Below the pieces are notes generated by a model. The model was not told the origin of the DNA, did not search any database, and saw nothing but the letters and a program-made list of their open reading frames with translations. The position numbers were made by a program, and so were the translations under genes. Below, one piece after another: positions 25,633 through 33,980 of a stretch of DNA of 64,000 bases (position 1 is the stretch's first letter; each line of letters begins with the position of its first letter). The stretch comes from G963663315 sp963665165 (GTDB lineage: Bacteria; Pseudomonadota; Gammaproteobacteria; Arenicellales; Poriferihabitantaceae). The stretch spans positions 496,001-560,000 of the forward strand of contig OY761989.1 in the NCBI GenBank assembly GCA_963665165.1, in the 5' to 3' direction.

Positions 25633-26246
25633 CAGACTGGCCACCTTCCACGAGTTACCGCATACCAGCATTTAAGCAACTCGGATATGCCTTGCATCAA
25701 CAACAGCACGATCCCGACCGGGATCGCGCTTTTTATCGGCCCCATGTAGGGCATCCAGGCCGTGTCCATGCCGCGTTCCCCCCGATCGATCGAGGTCCAG
25801 GCATAGTCGATCGACATCCACAGGAAAACCAGCAAGCCGGGGAAATAAAAGAATATGTACAATACGCCATCCACCATTCCCTGGGTTCGCGAGGACCAGT
25901 TCCGGTATATGAAATCGGCACGGATGTGTACGCCGCGCGACAATGCGTAACCGGCGCCCAGCATGAACATCGCGCCGTACAGCATACGGCTGACATCGTA
26001 GGCCCACATCGTCGGGGCAATAAAGAACTTGCGGGCGATGACCTCATAGACCATCGCCAGGCACATCGGCACCAGAAACCAGCAAACCAGTTTCCCTACC
26101 AGCAAGCTCGTACGGTCTATCCAGCTTATCAGACAGGATACCCAGGGCGGCATGTCGTCCGGCAGATTACCCGGGTCGGCGGAACGGCGTTCCGCAATCA
26201 GTTCGTCTGCGACCTCGAGTTCGTCTGGAATGATTTCTTCAGCCAT
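25632..26246 (-). CDS. TRAP transporter small permease subunit (DctQ)
   Basis: A 204-aa membrane protein with four hydrophobic segments from about residue 50 onward, preceded by an acidic cytoplasmic N-terminus. 'MWAYDVSRMLYGAMFMLGAGYALSRGVHIRADF' (two blocks) is the DctQ hallmark with its conserved Trp, Gly and 'GVH.R.D' motif. It couples to DctM, and the genes overlap by four bases. It is separated from the binding-protein gene upstream by a 151-base gap containing a strong hairpin. Confidence 0.88.
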   Translation of the reverse strand: MAEEIIPDELEVADELIAERRSADPGNLPDDMPPWVSCLISWIDRTSLLVGKLVCWFLVPMCLAMVYEVIARKFFIAPTMWAYDVSRMLYGAMFMLGAGYALSRGVHIRADFIYRNWSSRTQGMVDGVLYIFFYFPGLLVFLWMSIDYAWTSIDRGERGMDTAWMPYMGPIKSAIPVGIVLLLMQGISELLKCWYAVTRGRWPV

Positions 26247-26327
26247 AGCCGTGACGCCTCAATGTTTGGAGGACGGCAGTATAACCCGCTTTTGACCGGA
26301 GTCGTGATTATTTCGAGGATGACACCG

Positions 26328-26351
26328 AATACGGGCTCGAAAGCCCGTATT
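26328..26351 (-). promoter_or_regulatory. Hairpin between TRAP binding-protein and permease genes
   Basis: Perfect 10-base stem (AATACGGGCT and its inverse) closed by a four-base CGAA loop. It lies 46 bases after the dctP stop and upstream of dctQ on the minus strand. No T run follows it, so it is more likely an mRNA-stabilising or processing structure, or a weak attenuator, than a full terminator. Confidence 0.6.
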
Positions 26352-26397
26352 GGTGAATCCTTCTACTGTGCCTGTGGTTCGGGCACGCGACGCAGGT

Positions 26398-27507
26398 TTA
26401 TTGCGCCATCTGCAATTGTTTGGCGTAAGCCTGCCCGAGGGCGGCGTTTGACGTTTGTGCGCCCGCCCAGAACGGAACCGCGATATCAGCGAAGGCTTTT
26501 TGGGAATTCCAGACTTCGGCAAAGAACTCGTTTTCGGCGGCATTCTTCTCAAGACTGGCTTTCGCCGCATTCATGTACGCCGGGAAATAATCGGCGGGCG
26601 TATCATGAAGAATGACACCGTGATTTTCCGTCAGGTCTTTCAGCGCCTTGCCGTTTTCATAGATTCGATAGCTCATGGCCCGGATCAGCGACGCGTCGGC
26701 AGAAATATTGATCGCGTTTTTCTGGTCTTCGGTCAGGCTGTTCCAGACATCGCCATTGATATAGAGGTCAGCGTTGACCACGACCTGGTGAAGTCCTTGC
26801 AGATAGTAGTGTTTCAGGACTTTCTGGAAACCGAACACACTATCCGGTTTCGGGCAGCACCATTCCGCGGCGTCGATGGTGCCTTTTTCCAGCGCCGGGA
26901 GAATGTCACCGCCGCCCATCGCCACGCTGGCGACGCCAATGTCCTTATAGGTCTGGCCGGGAATGCCCGGAGGGGTGCGGAAACGGTATTTTCGGAAATC
27001 ATCCATGCTGTTGATCGGTTCCTTGAACCAGCCCAGCGCTTCGGGGCCAACAGGCTGGAGCATGACGCCATGGACATTCAAGCCCATTTCATCCCAAAGG
27101 CGGTCATACAATTCGCGTCCTCCGCCATTCATGAACCATGAGATAAAGGCGATGTTGTCGATGCCCACGCCAGCGCCTGCAACCGGAGAACCGAACAGCA
27201 TGGCGGCAGGGTGTTGGCCGGACCAGTAATGCGTCCAGGCGAAGCCGCCTTCAACCAGACCCTTGTCCACCGCATTCAGGATATCCCGTCCACTCACGAT
27301 GGCGCCATCCGGCAGCACTTCGATCTGCACTTCGCCATTGGTCAGGGTCGCGACGTTTGCGGCAAAATCCTTCAGCATCACGATTTCATCCGCTTTGGTC
27401 GGCAGTACCGACTGGACCCGGATTTTTACCTCCGCGATTGCGCTGGTTCCGACCAGCATGGACAGTCCGACCAGGATCGCTGCCGCTCGTTTAAAAGTTT
27501 TGATCAT
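26398..27507 (-). CDS. TRAP transporter substrate-binding protein (DctP)
   Basis: Periplasmic solute receptor of 369 aa. The signal peptide (cleavage after 'AIA') is followed by a DctP-family domain with 'G.ILNAVDKGLVEGGF', 'WF.EPINSMDDF...RFRTPPG' and the substrate-carboxylate Arg motif. 'GGGDILPALEKGTIDAAEWCCPKPD' (two blocks) matches the helix that closes the site. First gene of the hps/TRAP transcription unit. The family includes binding proteins for sulfonates, sialic acid and dicarboxylates; the dehydrogenases downstream point to DHPS. Confidence 0.9.
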   Translation of the reverse strand: MIKTFKRAAAILVGLSMLVGTSAIAEVKIRVQSVLPTKADEIVMLKDFAANVATLTNGEVQIEVLPDGAIVSGRDILNAVDKGLVEGGFAWTHYWSGQHPAAMLFGSPVAGAGVGIDNIAFISWFMNGGGRELYDRLWDEMGLNVHGVMLQPVGPEALGWFKEPINSMDDFRKYRFRTPPGIPGQTYKDIGVASVAMGGGDILPALEKGTIDAAEWCCPKPDSVFGFQKVLKHYYLQGLHQVVVNADLYINGDVWNSLTEDQKNAINISADASLIRAMSYRIYENGKALKDLTENHGVILHDTPADYFPAYMNAAKASLEKNAAENEFFAEVWNSQKAFADIAVPFWAGAQTSNAALGQAYAKQLQMAQ

Positions 27508-27716
27508 TTGTTCTATCTCCTAATACTGCTATATTGGTGTTTTGATTGAGTAACTTCTGGTTGGTTTCCCGAAAAAACCCCCGGGAAAATATGAAAAAGA
27601 ACCCGCCCCATCAAGAACAGATTCTATCGAAAACGCAATCGCAGCTGATACCGTGCCATTGCGGAGGGCGGATTCTGACACATAAAGCCGGTGTTGGCAA
27701 TTCCTTTAGCCGCGTT

Positions 27717-28343
27717 TTACCGGATTTCCCCGGACCGGATTATGGCCACGTTCGCATCGTCCATGTTTTTCAGGGCTGTCGCCAATGAGCCTTCCATATC
27801 GATGGCGCGGCAGGCATCTTCGACCAGGACCACATCGAAACCTTCCAACCTGGCATCCAGGGCGGACCAGGCGACACAAAAATCGGTCGCCAGTCCAGCC
27901 ATGAAGATTCGCTTGAAGCCCCGGTTGCGCAGGTATCCGGCGAGTCCGGTCGGCGTTGTCCGGTCATTTTCGAAAAACGCGGAATAGGAATCTATCGCCG
28001 TTCGAAATCCCTTGCGGAGAATCATTTCCGCACTCCTGGCATCCAGCCGGTCATGGAAAGCCGCTCCTGAAGAACCCTGGACACAATGATCCGGCCATAA
28101 AACCTGGTTCCCGTAAGGCATTTCGATCCGGTCGAACGGGGAATGCCCGGGATGGCTTGACGCAAAGGAACTGTGGTTTCCAGGATGCCAGTCCTGGGTC
28201 AGTATCCGGTGCTGGAATTTTTTTGAAATGGTATTGATAACCGGAACAACCGCATCCCCGTCCGGGACTTCCAGCGCGCCCCCGGCGCAAAAATCGTTTT
28301 GCACATCAATAATCAGCAGACAATCTGTATGGTTTTGTATCAT
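27717..28343 (-). CDS. pncA: Nicotinamidase/pyrazinamidase
   Basis: Isochorismatase-fold hydrolase of 208 aa converting nicotinamide to nicotinate in NAD salvage. Catalytic Asp in 'IIDVQNDFCAGG', Lys in 'ILRKGF', and the Cys nucleophile in 'GLATDFCVAWSALDA'. Metal-binding 'DWHPGNHSSFAS' and 'PDHCVQGSSGA' are both present. Full length. Divergently placed from the methyltransferase gene at 28419 across 75 bases. A DNA-repair or defence link (NAD consumption by the SIR2 protein at 54 kb) is only speculation. Confidence 0.93.
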   Translation of the reverse strand: MIQNHTDCLLIIDVQNDFCAGGALEVPDGDAVVPVINTISKKFQHRILTQDWHPGNHSSFASSHPGHSPFDRIEMPYGNQVLWPDHCVQGSSGAAFHDRLDARSAEMILRKGFRTAIDSYSAFFENDRTTPTGLAGYLRNRGFKRIFMAGLATDFCVAWSALDARLEGFDVVLVEDACRAIDMEGSLATALKNMDDANVAIIRSGEIR

Positions 28344-28418
28344 TTCGATTCAATTTGATTTTGGTATCTGGCACTATGCCATAGTAATATATCAGCAATA
28401 ACCCTCTACAACGCAGAC

Positions 28419-29246
28419 ATGACTGAAGATTTAGCGGCCATGAAGCTCTACCATCAGGTAGACCGGGTATTCAACGAACTGGATTCCCTCGGGATCAGGA
28501 AGCGGGACGTGATTGAGGTGTCCGTGTTGAGCGCATTCGATCAATACCATTATCTCGGCACCGACGCCGTGGATGAAGCGATCAAAAAGCTGGATATAGA
28601 TTCCAGCATGGAAATCCTGGAAATCGGAGCTGGAATCGGTGGCCCCGCACGCCACCTGGCGCACACTTCGGGATGCAGGATAACGGCCCTGGAATTGCAG
28701 CCGGAATTGAATTCCACGGCGATGGAACTGACGGCCCGCTGTCGTCTTCAGGACAATGTGACCCATCTGTGCGGCGACATACTCGATGGTCTTCCGGAGA
28801 ACAAGCAATATGACGCTCTGGTCAGCTGGCTTACATTTTTGCATATTCCCGACCGACCCGTTCTCTACCGTAATTGCCATGCTGCCCTGAAGCCCGGGGC
28901 AGGCCTTTATGTTGAAGATTATTTTGAACGCAAGCCCCTGAGCGATCAGGATAAACTGCTGTTGAGCCGGGAAGTCTGCTGTGACCATGTTCCGACCATG
29001 GCCGCGTATTTCGATGAGCTTTCCGAAGCGGGATTCACCCGCATCGGGCTGGTGGACAAATCAGTCGAATGGACGCGGTTTGTCGTCGAGCGGCAAGCCG
29101 CCTTCGAAAACGCCAGGAAACGCAACGAAAACCTGCACGGAAAGAAAGTCGTGAATGGCCTGTCGGAGTTTTACAGCGCCATTGTCGACCTGTTTACGGC
29201 AGGGAACCTCGGCGGAGTCTGCTTCACGGCCTGGAAACCGGGCTGA
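28419..29246 (+). CDS. SAM-dependent methyltransferase at head of ABC importer operon
   Basis: A 275-aa class I methyltransferase with motif I 'LEIGAGIGGPARHLA', a following 'ALELQPELN', and motif IV 'YDALVSWLTFLHIPD'. The general pattern is of small-amine methyltransferases such as sarcosine/dimethylglycine and phosphoethanolamine enzymes, but the acceptor cannot be read from sequence. It lies 44 bases upstream of a complete branched-chain/urea-type ABC importer on the same strand, so its acceptor may be the imported compound or a derivative. Substrate unassigned. Confidence 0.75.
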   Translation: MTEDLAAMKLYHQVDRVFNELDSLGIRKRDVIEVSVLSAFDQYHYLGTDAVDEAIKKLDIDSSMEILEIGAGIGGPARHLAHTSGCRITALELQPELNSTAMELTARCRLQDNVTHLCGDILDGLPENKQYDALVSWLTFLHIPDRPVLYRNCHAALKPGAGLYVEDYFERKPLSDQDKLLLSREVCCDHVPTMAAYFDELSEAGFTRIGLVDKSVEWTRFVVERQAAFENARKRNENLHGKKVVNGLSEFYSAIVDLFTAGNLGGVCFTAWKPG

Positions 29247-29290
29247 AGTATTCCAATCAAATAGTCCCTGCACGGCAGGAGGAGATCAAG

Positions 29291-30595
29291 ATGAAAACGA
29301 AAAACAGTCGGGTCAATCCCGCAAAAAGAGCGACCCTGAAGAAAGCGGGAACCGTAGCGGCGCTCGCTGCGGCGGCCCAGTTCAACCCGGCAATGACAGC
29401 CTGGGTATCAGGCTCCGACCTGCCCATCAAGGTTGGAATGCAATTACACAGAACCGGAATTGGCGCTTCCTACGGCCGGTGGTATGAGCGCGCCGCGTCG
29501 GCTGCGGCCCGAATCATAAACGACGAAGGCGGGATCAACGGCCGCCCGCTTGAACTGGTGATCGAGGATGACGGTACGGACCCCAGGCGCGGCGCTGAAG
29601 TGATCGAAAAATTCGCCACCCTGCATAAAGTGGATGTGGCGTACGGCACCCTGTTTTCCCATGTCGTCATCGGCTCCTCTCCGCGGGCCGGAGAACTGAA
29701 ACTGCCCTATTATGTGGTATCCGAAGGCCATCACGTCGCCTCGGGCAGCCTGAATCGTTATGTATTCCAGCCTGGAATCACCGATGTCAGATCCCAGGTT
29801 ATCTCCATGGCGCCCTGGGTGGCGCAAAACCTGGGCAAGAAGGTCACCATGATCTTTCCGGACTTTGCCTTCGGTCACGACCATCGGGACTATTTTTCCG
29901 CCGCCATCCAGGAGCAGGGCGGCGAAGTGCTTGAACTGATTGCGATTCCTCCTTCCGAATCTTCGTTTACCCGGTATCTGCCCAGAATACCCTCCAGCAC
30001 CGAAGTGCTTTACCATGTCATGGTCGGGCCGGGCGTTCTCACTTTCGTCAAGGAAATGGGGCAGCATTTCGGCAGTAATCGTCCACAAATCTTTGGTTTT
30101 ATCGATTCACTGGAGGCGGTTGACCTGGCTACGCCCCAGCTTGAGTTCCTGGAAGGGACCCACTTCTGGGAGGCGTATCCCCGTTATGCCCAGACCGGGC
30201 AAAGCGAGCATGACTCCTTTTACCGACAGGCGGTGGGGGTGGACCAGAACGGCGCCAGCGTGAACGACGCCCGCGATGTATCGACCTATTCCCACATGTT
30301 CGGTTGTTGGGAAACCCTGTTCATTATCAAACAGGCGATGGAAATGAGCGGCTATTCCTCACCCACCGCGGCGCACAAAAAAGCGCTGATTGAAGCCACG
30401 GAGTCATTGCAGGAATTTTCCGAAGGCCGGAATCATCCCCAGGGGAACAAGGTTTTCAATGGACGGATCCACCAGAGCTTCGGGCATCAGAACATCTCCC
30501 GGGTTGAAGGCGGCCGCCTCAATGTGGTGCACAGGACATCCATCGAGGATGGCTTGTACGAACCCGAGGCCGATTACACTCTGATGGAATTGTAG
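29291..30595 (+). CDS. Branched-chain/amide-type ABC substrate-binding protein
   Basis: Periplasmic binding protein of 434 aa in the LivJ/UrtA/FmdD (type I fold) group. N-terminal signal-like region is basic and Ala-rich without a twin Arg; mature part begins near 'SDLPIKVGM'. 'AARIINDEGGINGRPLELVIEDDGTDPRRGAE' (two blocks) is the family's first signature, and 'YVVSEGHHVASGSLNRYVFQPG' the second. An AGGAGG-type ribosome binding site is directly upstream of the ATG. The ligand could be an amino acid, an amide or a urea analogue. It is followed by a perfect GC hairpin, then the two permeases and two ATPases. Confidence 0.86.
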   Translation: MKTKNSRVNPAKRATLKKAGTVAALAAAAQFNPAMTAWVSGSDLPIKVGMQLHRTGIGASYGRWYERAASAAARIINDEGGINGRPLELVIEDDGTDPRRGAEVIEKFATLHKVDVAYGTLFSHVVIGSSPRAGELKLPYYVVSEGHHVASGSLNRYVFQPGITDVRSQVISMAPWVAQNLGKKVTMIFPDFAFGHDHRDYFSAAIQEQGGEVLELIAIPPSESSFTRYLPRIPSSTEVLYHVMVGPGVLTFVKEMGQHFGSNRPQIFGFIDSLEAVDLATPQLEFLEGTHFWEAYPRYAQTGQSEHDSFYRQAVGVDQNGASVNDARDVSTYSHMFGCWETLFIIKQAMEMSGYSSPTAAHKKALIEATESLQEFSEGRNHPQGNKVFNGRIHQSFGHQNISRVEGGRLNVVHRTSIEDGLYEPEADYTLMEL

Positions 30596-30613
30596 ATTCT
30601 GCGCCACGGACGG

Positions 30614-30635
30614 CCCGCCCCGGAAACGGGGCGGG
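30614..30635 (+). promoter_or_regulatory. Perfect hairpin with GNRA loop after binding-protein gene
   Basis: A 9-base all-GC stem (CCCGCCCCG and its inverse) closed by a GAAA tetraloop, 19 bases after the binding-protein stop and 55 bases before the first permease gene. No T run follows, so this is likely an mRNA 3'-end stabiliser protecting the upstream transcript, with reduced read-through to the permeases. Confidence 0.65.
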
Positions 30636-30690
30636 TCGGCGCCGGTTCTGTATCGCCTATTCGAACAAGCTGAAAAAACCGGACTCTTTC

Positions 30691-31572
30691 GTGGATTTCG
30701 GCCCATTCCTGTTTCTCGCTTCCCTGGAAGGGCTGGTGCAGTCGGCGGTACTGAGCCTGACCGCGCTGGGCTTGTGCCTGGTGTTCGGAGTCATGCGCGT
30801 CGTCAATGTCGCGCATGGGGAATTCTATATGCTGGGCGCCGTTCTGGCCTGGTGGATCACCAGCCTGTTTCCGGTTCACCCGGCTGCGGGATTTCTGGCG
30901 GCGCTGGTAATCGGCCCGGCCCTGGTCGGAGCCATTGCCTTTTGCAGCGAAAGGCTGGTTCTGAAAAAGCTCGACTACAACCCTGAAGCCACCATCGTCG
31001 CCACGATAGGGATTTTGTACATCCTGCAGCAGTCTGCGCTGTTATTGTTCGGGCCCGATGCCAGGCCGGTGCAGCCGCCCTTGTATTTCCGGGTTGACTT
31101 TCCCTGGTTCGGTTACTCCGGCTACAAGCTCCTGGTCGTTGCCATGGCCATTGTCATCCTGCTGGCCAGTTGGTATGTACTCAGCCGCACGCGGGCAGGT
31201 CTGGTCATGCGGGCCACACAGGCCGATGGTGAAATGGCGCGGGCTTTCGGCATTCCCGTGAACCGTGTCTATGGCTGGGTTTTCGCTGTCGGAGCCATGT
31301 TTGCGGCGCTGGCTGCGGTTCTGATCGTCCCCATTCGACAGGCCCACTACCTGATGGGCCTCGACCCGCTGCTGCTGTCATTTATCGTGGTCATTACAGG
31401 CGGGCTCGGGAGTCTCCGCGGAACCATATTCGCAGCGATTGTCATCGGCATGAGCGATGGCATCATTTCCATGTTCTTTTCCCCTACGCTGGCGAAGATG
31501 ACTGCGACATTCCTGGTTGCCATGGTGCTGGTGTTCAAACCCGAAGGGCTGTTCGGGATCAAGGAACGATGA
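30691..31572 (+). CDS. Branched-chain-type ABC permease (LivH)
   Basis: Inner-membrane permease of 293 aa with about eight hydrophobic segments. LivH marks are 'GVMRVVNVAHGEFYMLGA', 'ATQADGEMARAFGIPVNRVYGWVFA' (two blocks) and a C-terminal 'FKPEGLFGIKER'. GTG start, with the ORF placed 95 bases after the binding protein. It overlaps livM by four bases. Confidence 0.9.
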   Translation: MDFGPFLFLASLEGLVQSAVLSLTALGLCLVFGVMRVVNVAHGEFYMLGAVLAWWITSLFPVHPAAGFLAALVIGPALVGAIAFCSERLVLKKLDYNPEATIVATIGILYILQQSALLLFGPDARPVQPPLYFRVDFPWFGYSGYKLLVVAMAIVILLASWYVLSRTRAGLVMRATQADGEMARAFGIPVNRVYGWVFAVGAMFAALAAVLIVPIRQAHYLMGLDPLLLSFIVVITGGLGSLRGTIFAAIVIGMSDGIISMFFSPTLAKMTATFLVAMVLVFKPEGLFGIKER

Positions 31573-32531
31573 AAGCGATTGCCGGGAAAAAATCCCTCCT
31601 GCTTCACGCCGCAGTCATCGTCGTTCTTTTTGGCCTGCAGTTCGTTCTGCCGGAATACCATCATCTCACCGCTACCCGGATCATGGTCCTGGCGGTTTTT
31701 GCCATGGGATTCAATGTCCTGTTCGGCTATACCGGTTTGCTTAGCCTCGGTCATGCGATGTTTTTCGCCACCGGGCTCTATGCCGCGGGCCTGACTGTCT
31801 ATCATCTGCAATGGGGGGTCGTCTCCGCGTTCGTTTTCGCCATACTCACCGGCGCCATCGTCTCTGCGGCGGTCGGCGCCATCGCATTGCGTACCCGCGG
31901 CGTGGCATTCATGATTGTCACGCTGATGTTCGCCCAGGTGGCCTACCTGAGCACCCTGCATTTCACGACTTATACCCGCGGCGATGAAGGTCTGGTCCTT
32001 CCCGAATCGGCGAGAAGCATGGAATGGATGGGGCTGCGGTTAAACCTGACAGACCCGGCCACCCGGTATTTTATCGCGTTGGCCCTGCTGACCGTCTGCC
32101 TGGTCATTACTTACCGCCTGGTCAATGGCCCCACCGGCAGGGCATTGATCGCAATTCGTGAAAACGAGGAAAGAACCCGTATGCTGGGTTACAATACCTT
32201 TGCTATCAAGCTCAAGGCTGTGACTATATCGGGAACACTGGCCGCTGCCGCAGGCGCCGCCTATGCCCTGCTGTTTGCCTATATCGGATCCTCTTTCGCG
32301 AGTATCCAGTATTCCATCGATGCCTTGTTGTTCACCCTTGTGGGGGGCGCCGGTACGATCCTGGGTCCATTGCTGGGCAGTTTCATGATGTTCTACCTGA
32401 TTGACATCGCCAGTAACTATACCGCCGCCTGGCTGCTTGCCGCCGGGGTCGTACTCATATTCCTGATCCTTTATTTCCCCAGGGGTATTCTGGGCGCCGT
32501 GCGGGAACGGTGGATCGCCTGGTTGCCGTAA
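31569..32531 (+). CDS. Branched-chain-type ABC permease (LivM)
   Basis: Second permease, 320 aa, with nine or so hydrophobic segments and the LivM motifs 'FNVLFGYTGLLSLGHAMFF' and 'IRENEERTRMLGYNTF.IKL'. It pairs with LivH to form the channel. The stop overlaps the ATPase start by one base in a TAATG. Confidence 0.9.
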   Translation: MKAIAGKKSLLLHAAVIVVLFGLQFVLPEYHHLTATRIMVLAVFAMGFNVLFGYTGLLSLGHAMFFATGLYAAGLTVYHLQWGVVSAFVFAILTGAIVSAAVGAIALRTRGVAFMIVTLMFAQVAYLSTLHFTTYTRGDEGLVLPESARSMEWMGLRLNLTDPATRYFIALALLTVCLVITYRLVNGPTGRALIAIRENEERTRMLGYNTFAIKLKAVTISGTLAAAAGAAYALLFAYIGSSFASIQYSIDALLFTLVGGAGTILGPLLGSFMMFYLIDIASNYTAAWLLAAGVVLIFLILYFPRGILGAVRERWIAWLP

Positions 32532-33265
32532 TGCTGGTCGAAACCCGCAACCTTTCCCGGTCATTTGGCGGATTACAGGCTGTCCGGAGCTTGGACTTCT
32601 CGATGGATGCAGGCGAGGTGCGGTCAATCATCGGTCCCAATGGCGCCGGAAAAACGACCCTCGCCAGCCTCATATCCGGAAGATTGTCACCCGACAAGGG
32701 GTCAATCCGGTTTTCCGGGAAAGAAGTCACGTCCCTGCCGGCGTGGCAGAGAGTGCGACTCGGCATTGCCTATACCTTCCAGATCACCAGCATCTACCCG
32801 GCCCTGTCGGTTTTCGAGAATGTCGCTATCGCCGCGCAACTGCGGATGCAACTCCGGCAACCCTCTGACGCCGCCAGCCTGACGCGGTCGGTGGATGAGA
32901 TCGTGGTCGAGTGCCTGGGCAGGGCGGGATTAAGCATCGACCCGCGGCAAAAAGCGGGAGAGACCGCCTACGGTCACCAGCGACTGCTGGAAATAGCCAT
33001 GGGACTGGCGTTGCGCCCATTACTTCTGATACTGGATGAACCCACCCAGGGATTGTCTGATGGCGAGACGGAAGTATTCAAATCCCTGATCCGGGAAATC
33101 AGGCAATCCACTACCATCCTGCTGATTGAACATAATGTTCCGGTGGTCACTTCCCTGTCGGACCGGATTACGGTAATGAATCAGGGCGCCATACTGGCCG
33201 AGGGCGCTCCCGATGAAATCCAGCGCAACGAGGCAGTCCAGACCGCCTACCTGGGACGTGTGTGA
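32531..33265 (+). CDS. ABC importer ATPase (LivG type)
   Basis: Cytoplasmic ATPase of 244 aa. Walker A 'GPNGAGKTT', a degenerate signature reading 'AYGHQRLLEIAMGLA' in place of the usual LSGGQ, Walker B 'LLILDEPTQGLS' and a switch His in 'LLIEHN'. The ATG at 32531 is favoured over an upstream frame start since it begins the conserved 'NLSRSFGGLQAV'. The missing Ser in the signature is common among LivG proteins that read 'YG.QR.LEIA'. Confidence 0.9.
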   Translation: MLVETRNLSRSFGGLQAVRSLDFSMDAGEVRSIIGPNGAGKTTLASLISGRLSPDKGSIRFSGKEVTSLPAWQRVRLGIAYTFQITSIYPALSVFENVAIAAQLRMQLRQPSDAASLTRSVDEIVVECLGRAGLSIDPRQKAGETAYGHQRLLEIAMGLALRPLLLILDEPTQGLSDGETEVFKSLIREIRQSTTILLIEHNVPVVTSLSDRITVMNQGAILAEGAPDEIQRNEAVQTAYLGRV

Positions 33266-33269
33266 GCGC

Positions 33270-33980
33270 ATGTTTTCAGCAAACCATGTCAACGCCGGTT
33301 ATACCTCCGACAGCAACGTGGTCCGGGGCGTTTCACTGGACCTGGAAAGGGGGGAAGTACTTTGTCTGCTGGGACGAAACGGCGCCGGAAAAACATCGTT
33401 GTTGAAAACGATCATGGGCCTGATGCCATTTTGCTCAGGGGAAATCCTGTTGAACGGGGTTGGGTTGACAGCCTTGCAAGCCCATGAAATTCCCGCTAAC
33501 GGGGTGGGCTATGTGCCCCAGGGAAGACGGCTGTTTGCCGAACTGACTGTGTTGGAGAATCTTGAAATCGGTTTATTGCTGAAAAAACAGGAAAAGCGCC
33601 TGCTGGATCAGGCGCTGGACCTGTTCCCGGTTCTTCGAACGCGGCTCCACCAGATATCCGGCACATTGAGCGGAGGGGAACAACAAATGCTGGCTATGGC
33701 ACGGGCATTGTGTCTCGACCCTTGCCTGCTTTTGCTGGATGAACCCACCGAGGGATTGATGCCTTCCATGATTTCAACTATCCGCACCGTCATCAGCCGA
33801 CTTTCCGGGGGGGGAGTTGGCATACTCCTCGTGGAACAACGCATCGATGCTGTGCTGGGAGTCGCTGACCGTGTCGCATTCATGGAAAATGGAGTTTTGC
33901 ATGAACCCCTGGATGTGGCGGAAGTGGAGCGCGATGAAAAGCTGGTCAGGCGTTACATCGGTGTCGGACGGGTTGATTGA
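33270..33980 (+). CDS. ABC importer ATPase (LivF type)
   Basis: Second ATPase, 236 aa, with Walker A 'GRNGAGKTS', 'GVGYVPQGRRLFAELTV', the signature 'LSGGEQQMLAMARAL' and Walker B 'LLLLDEPTEGLMP'. Completes a five-part importer together with LivG, LivH, LivM and the binding protein. Starts four bases after livG and overlaps the next gene by four bases. Confidence 0.9.
   Translation: MFSANHVNAGYTSDSNVVRGVSLDLERGEVLCLLGRNGAGKTSLLKTIMGLMPFCSGEILLNGVGLTALQAHEIPANGVGYVPQGRRLFAELTVLENLEIGLLLKKQEKRLLDQALDLFPVLRTRLHQISGTLSGGEQQMLAMARALCLDPCLLLLDEPTEGLMPSMISTIRTVISRLSGGGVGILLVEQRIDAVLGVADRVAFMENGVLHEPLDVAEVERDEKLVRRYIGVGRVD

Noticed and set aside
24008..25651. 547-aa minus-strand ORF overlapping DctM and HpsN in another frame
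   Set aside because: Shadow frame; the DctM and HpsN frames carry the conserved motifs.
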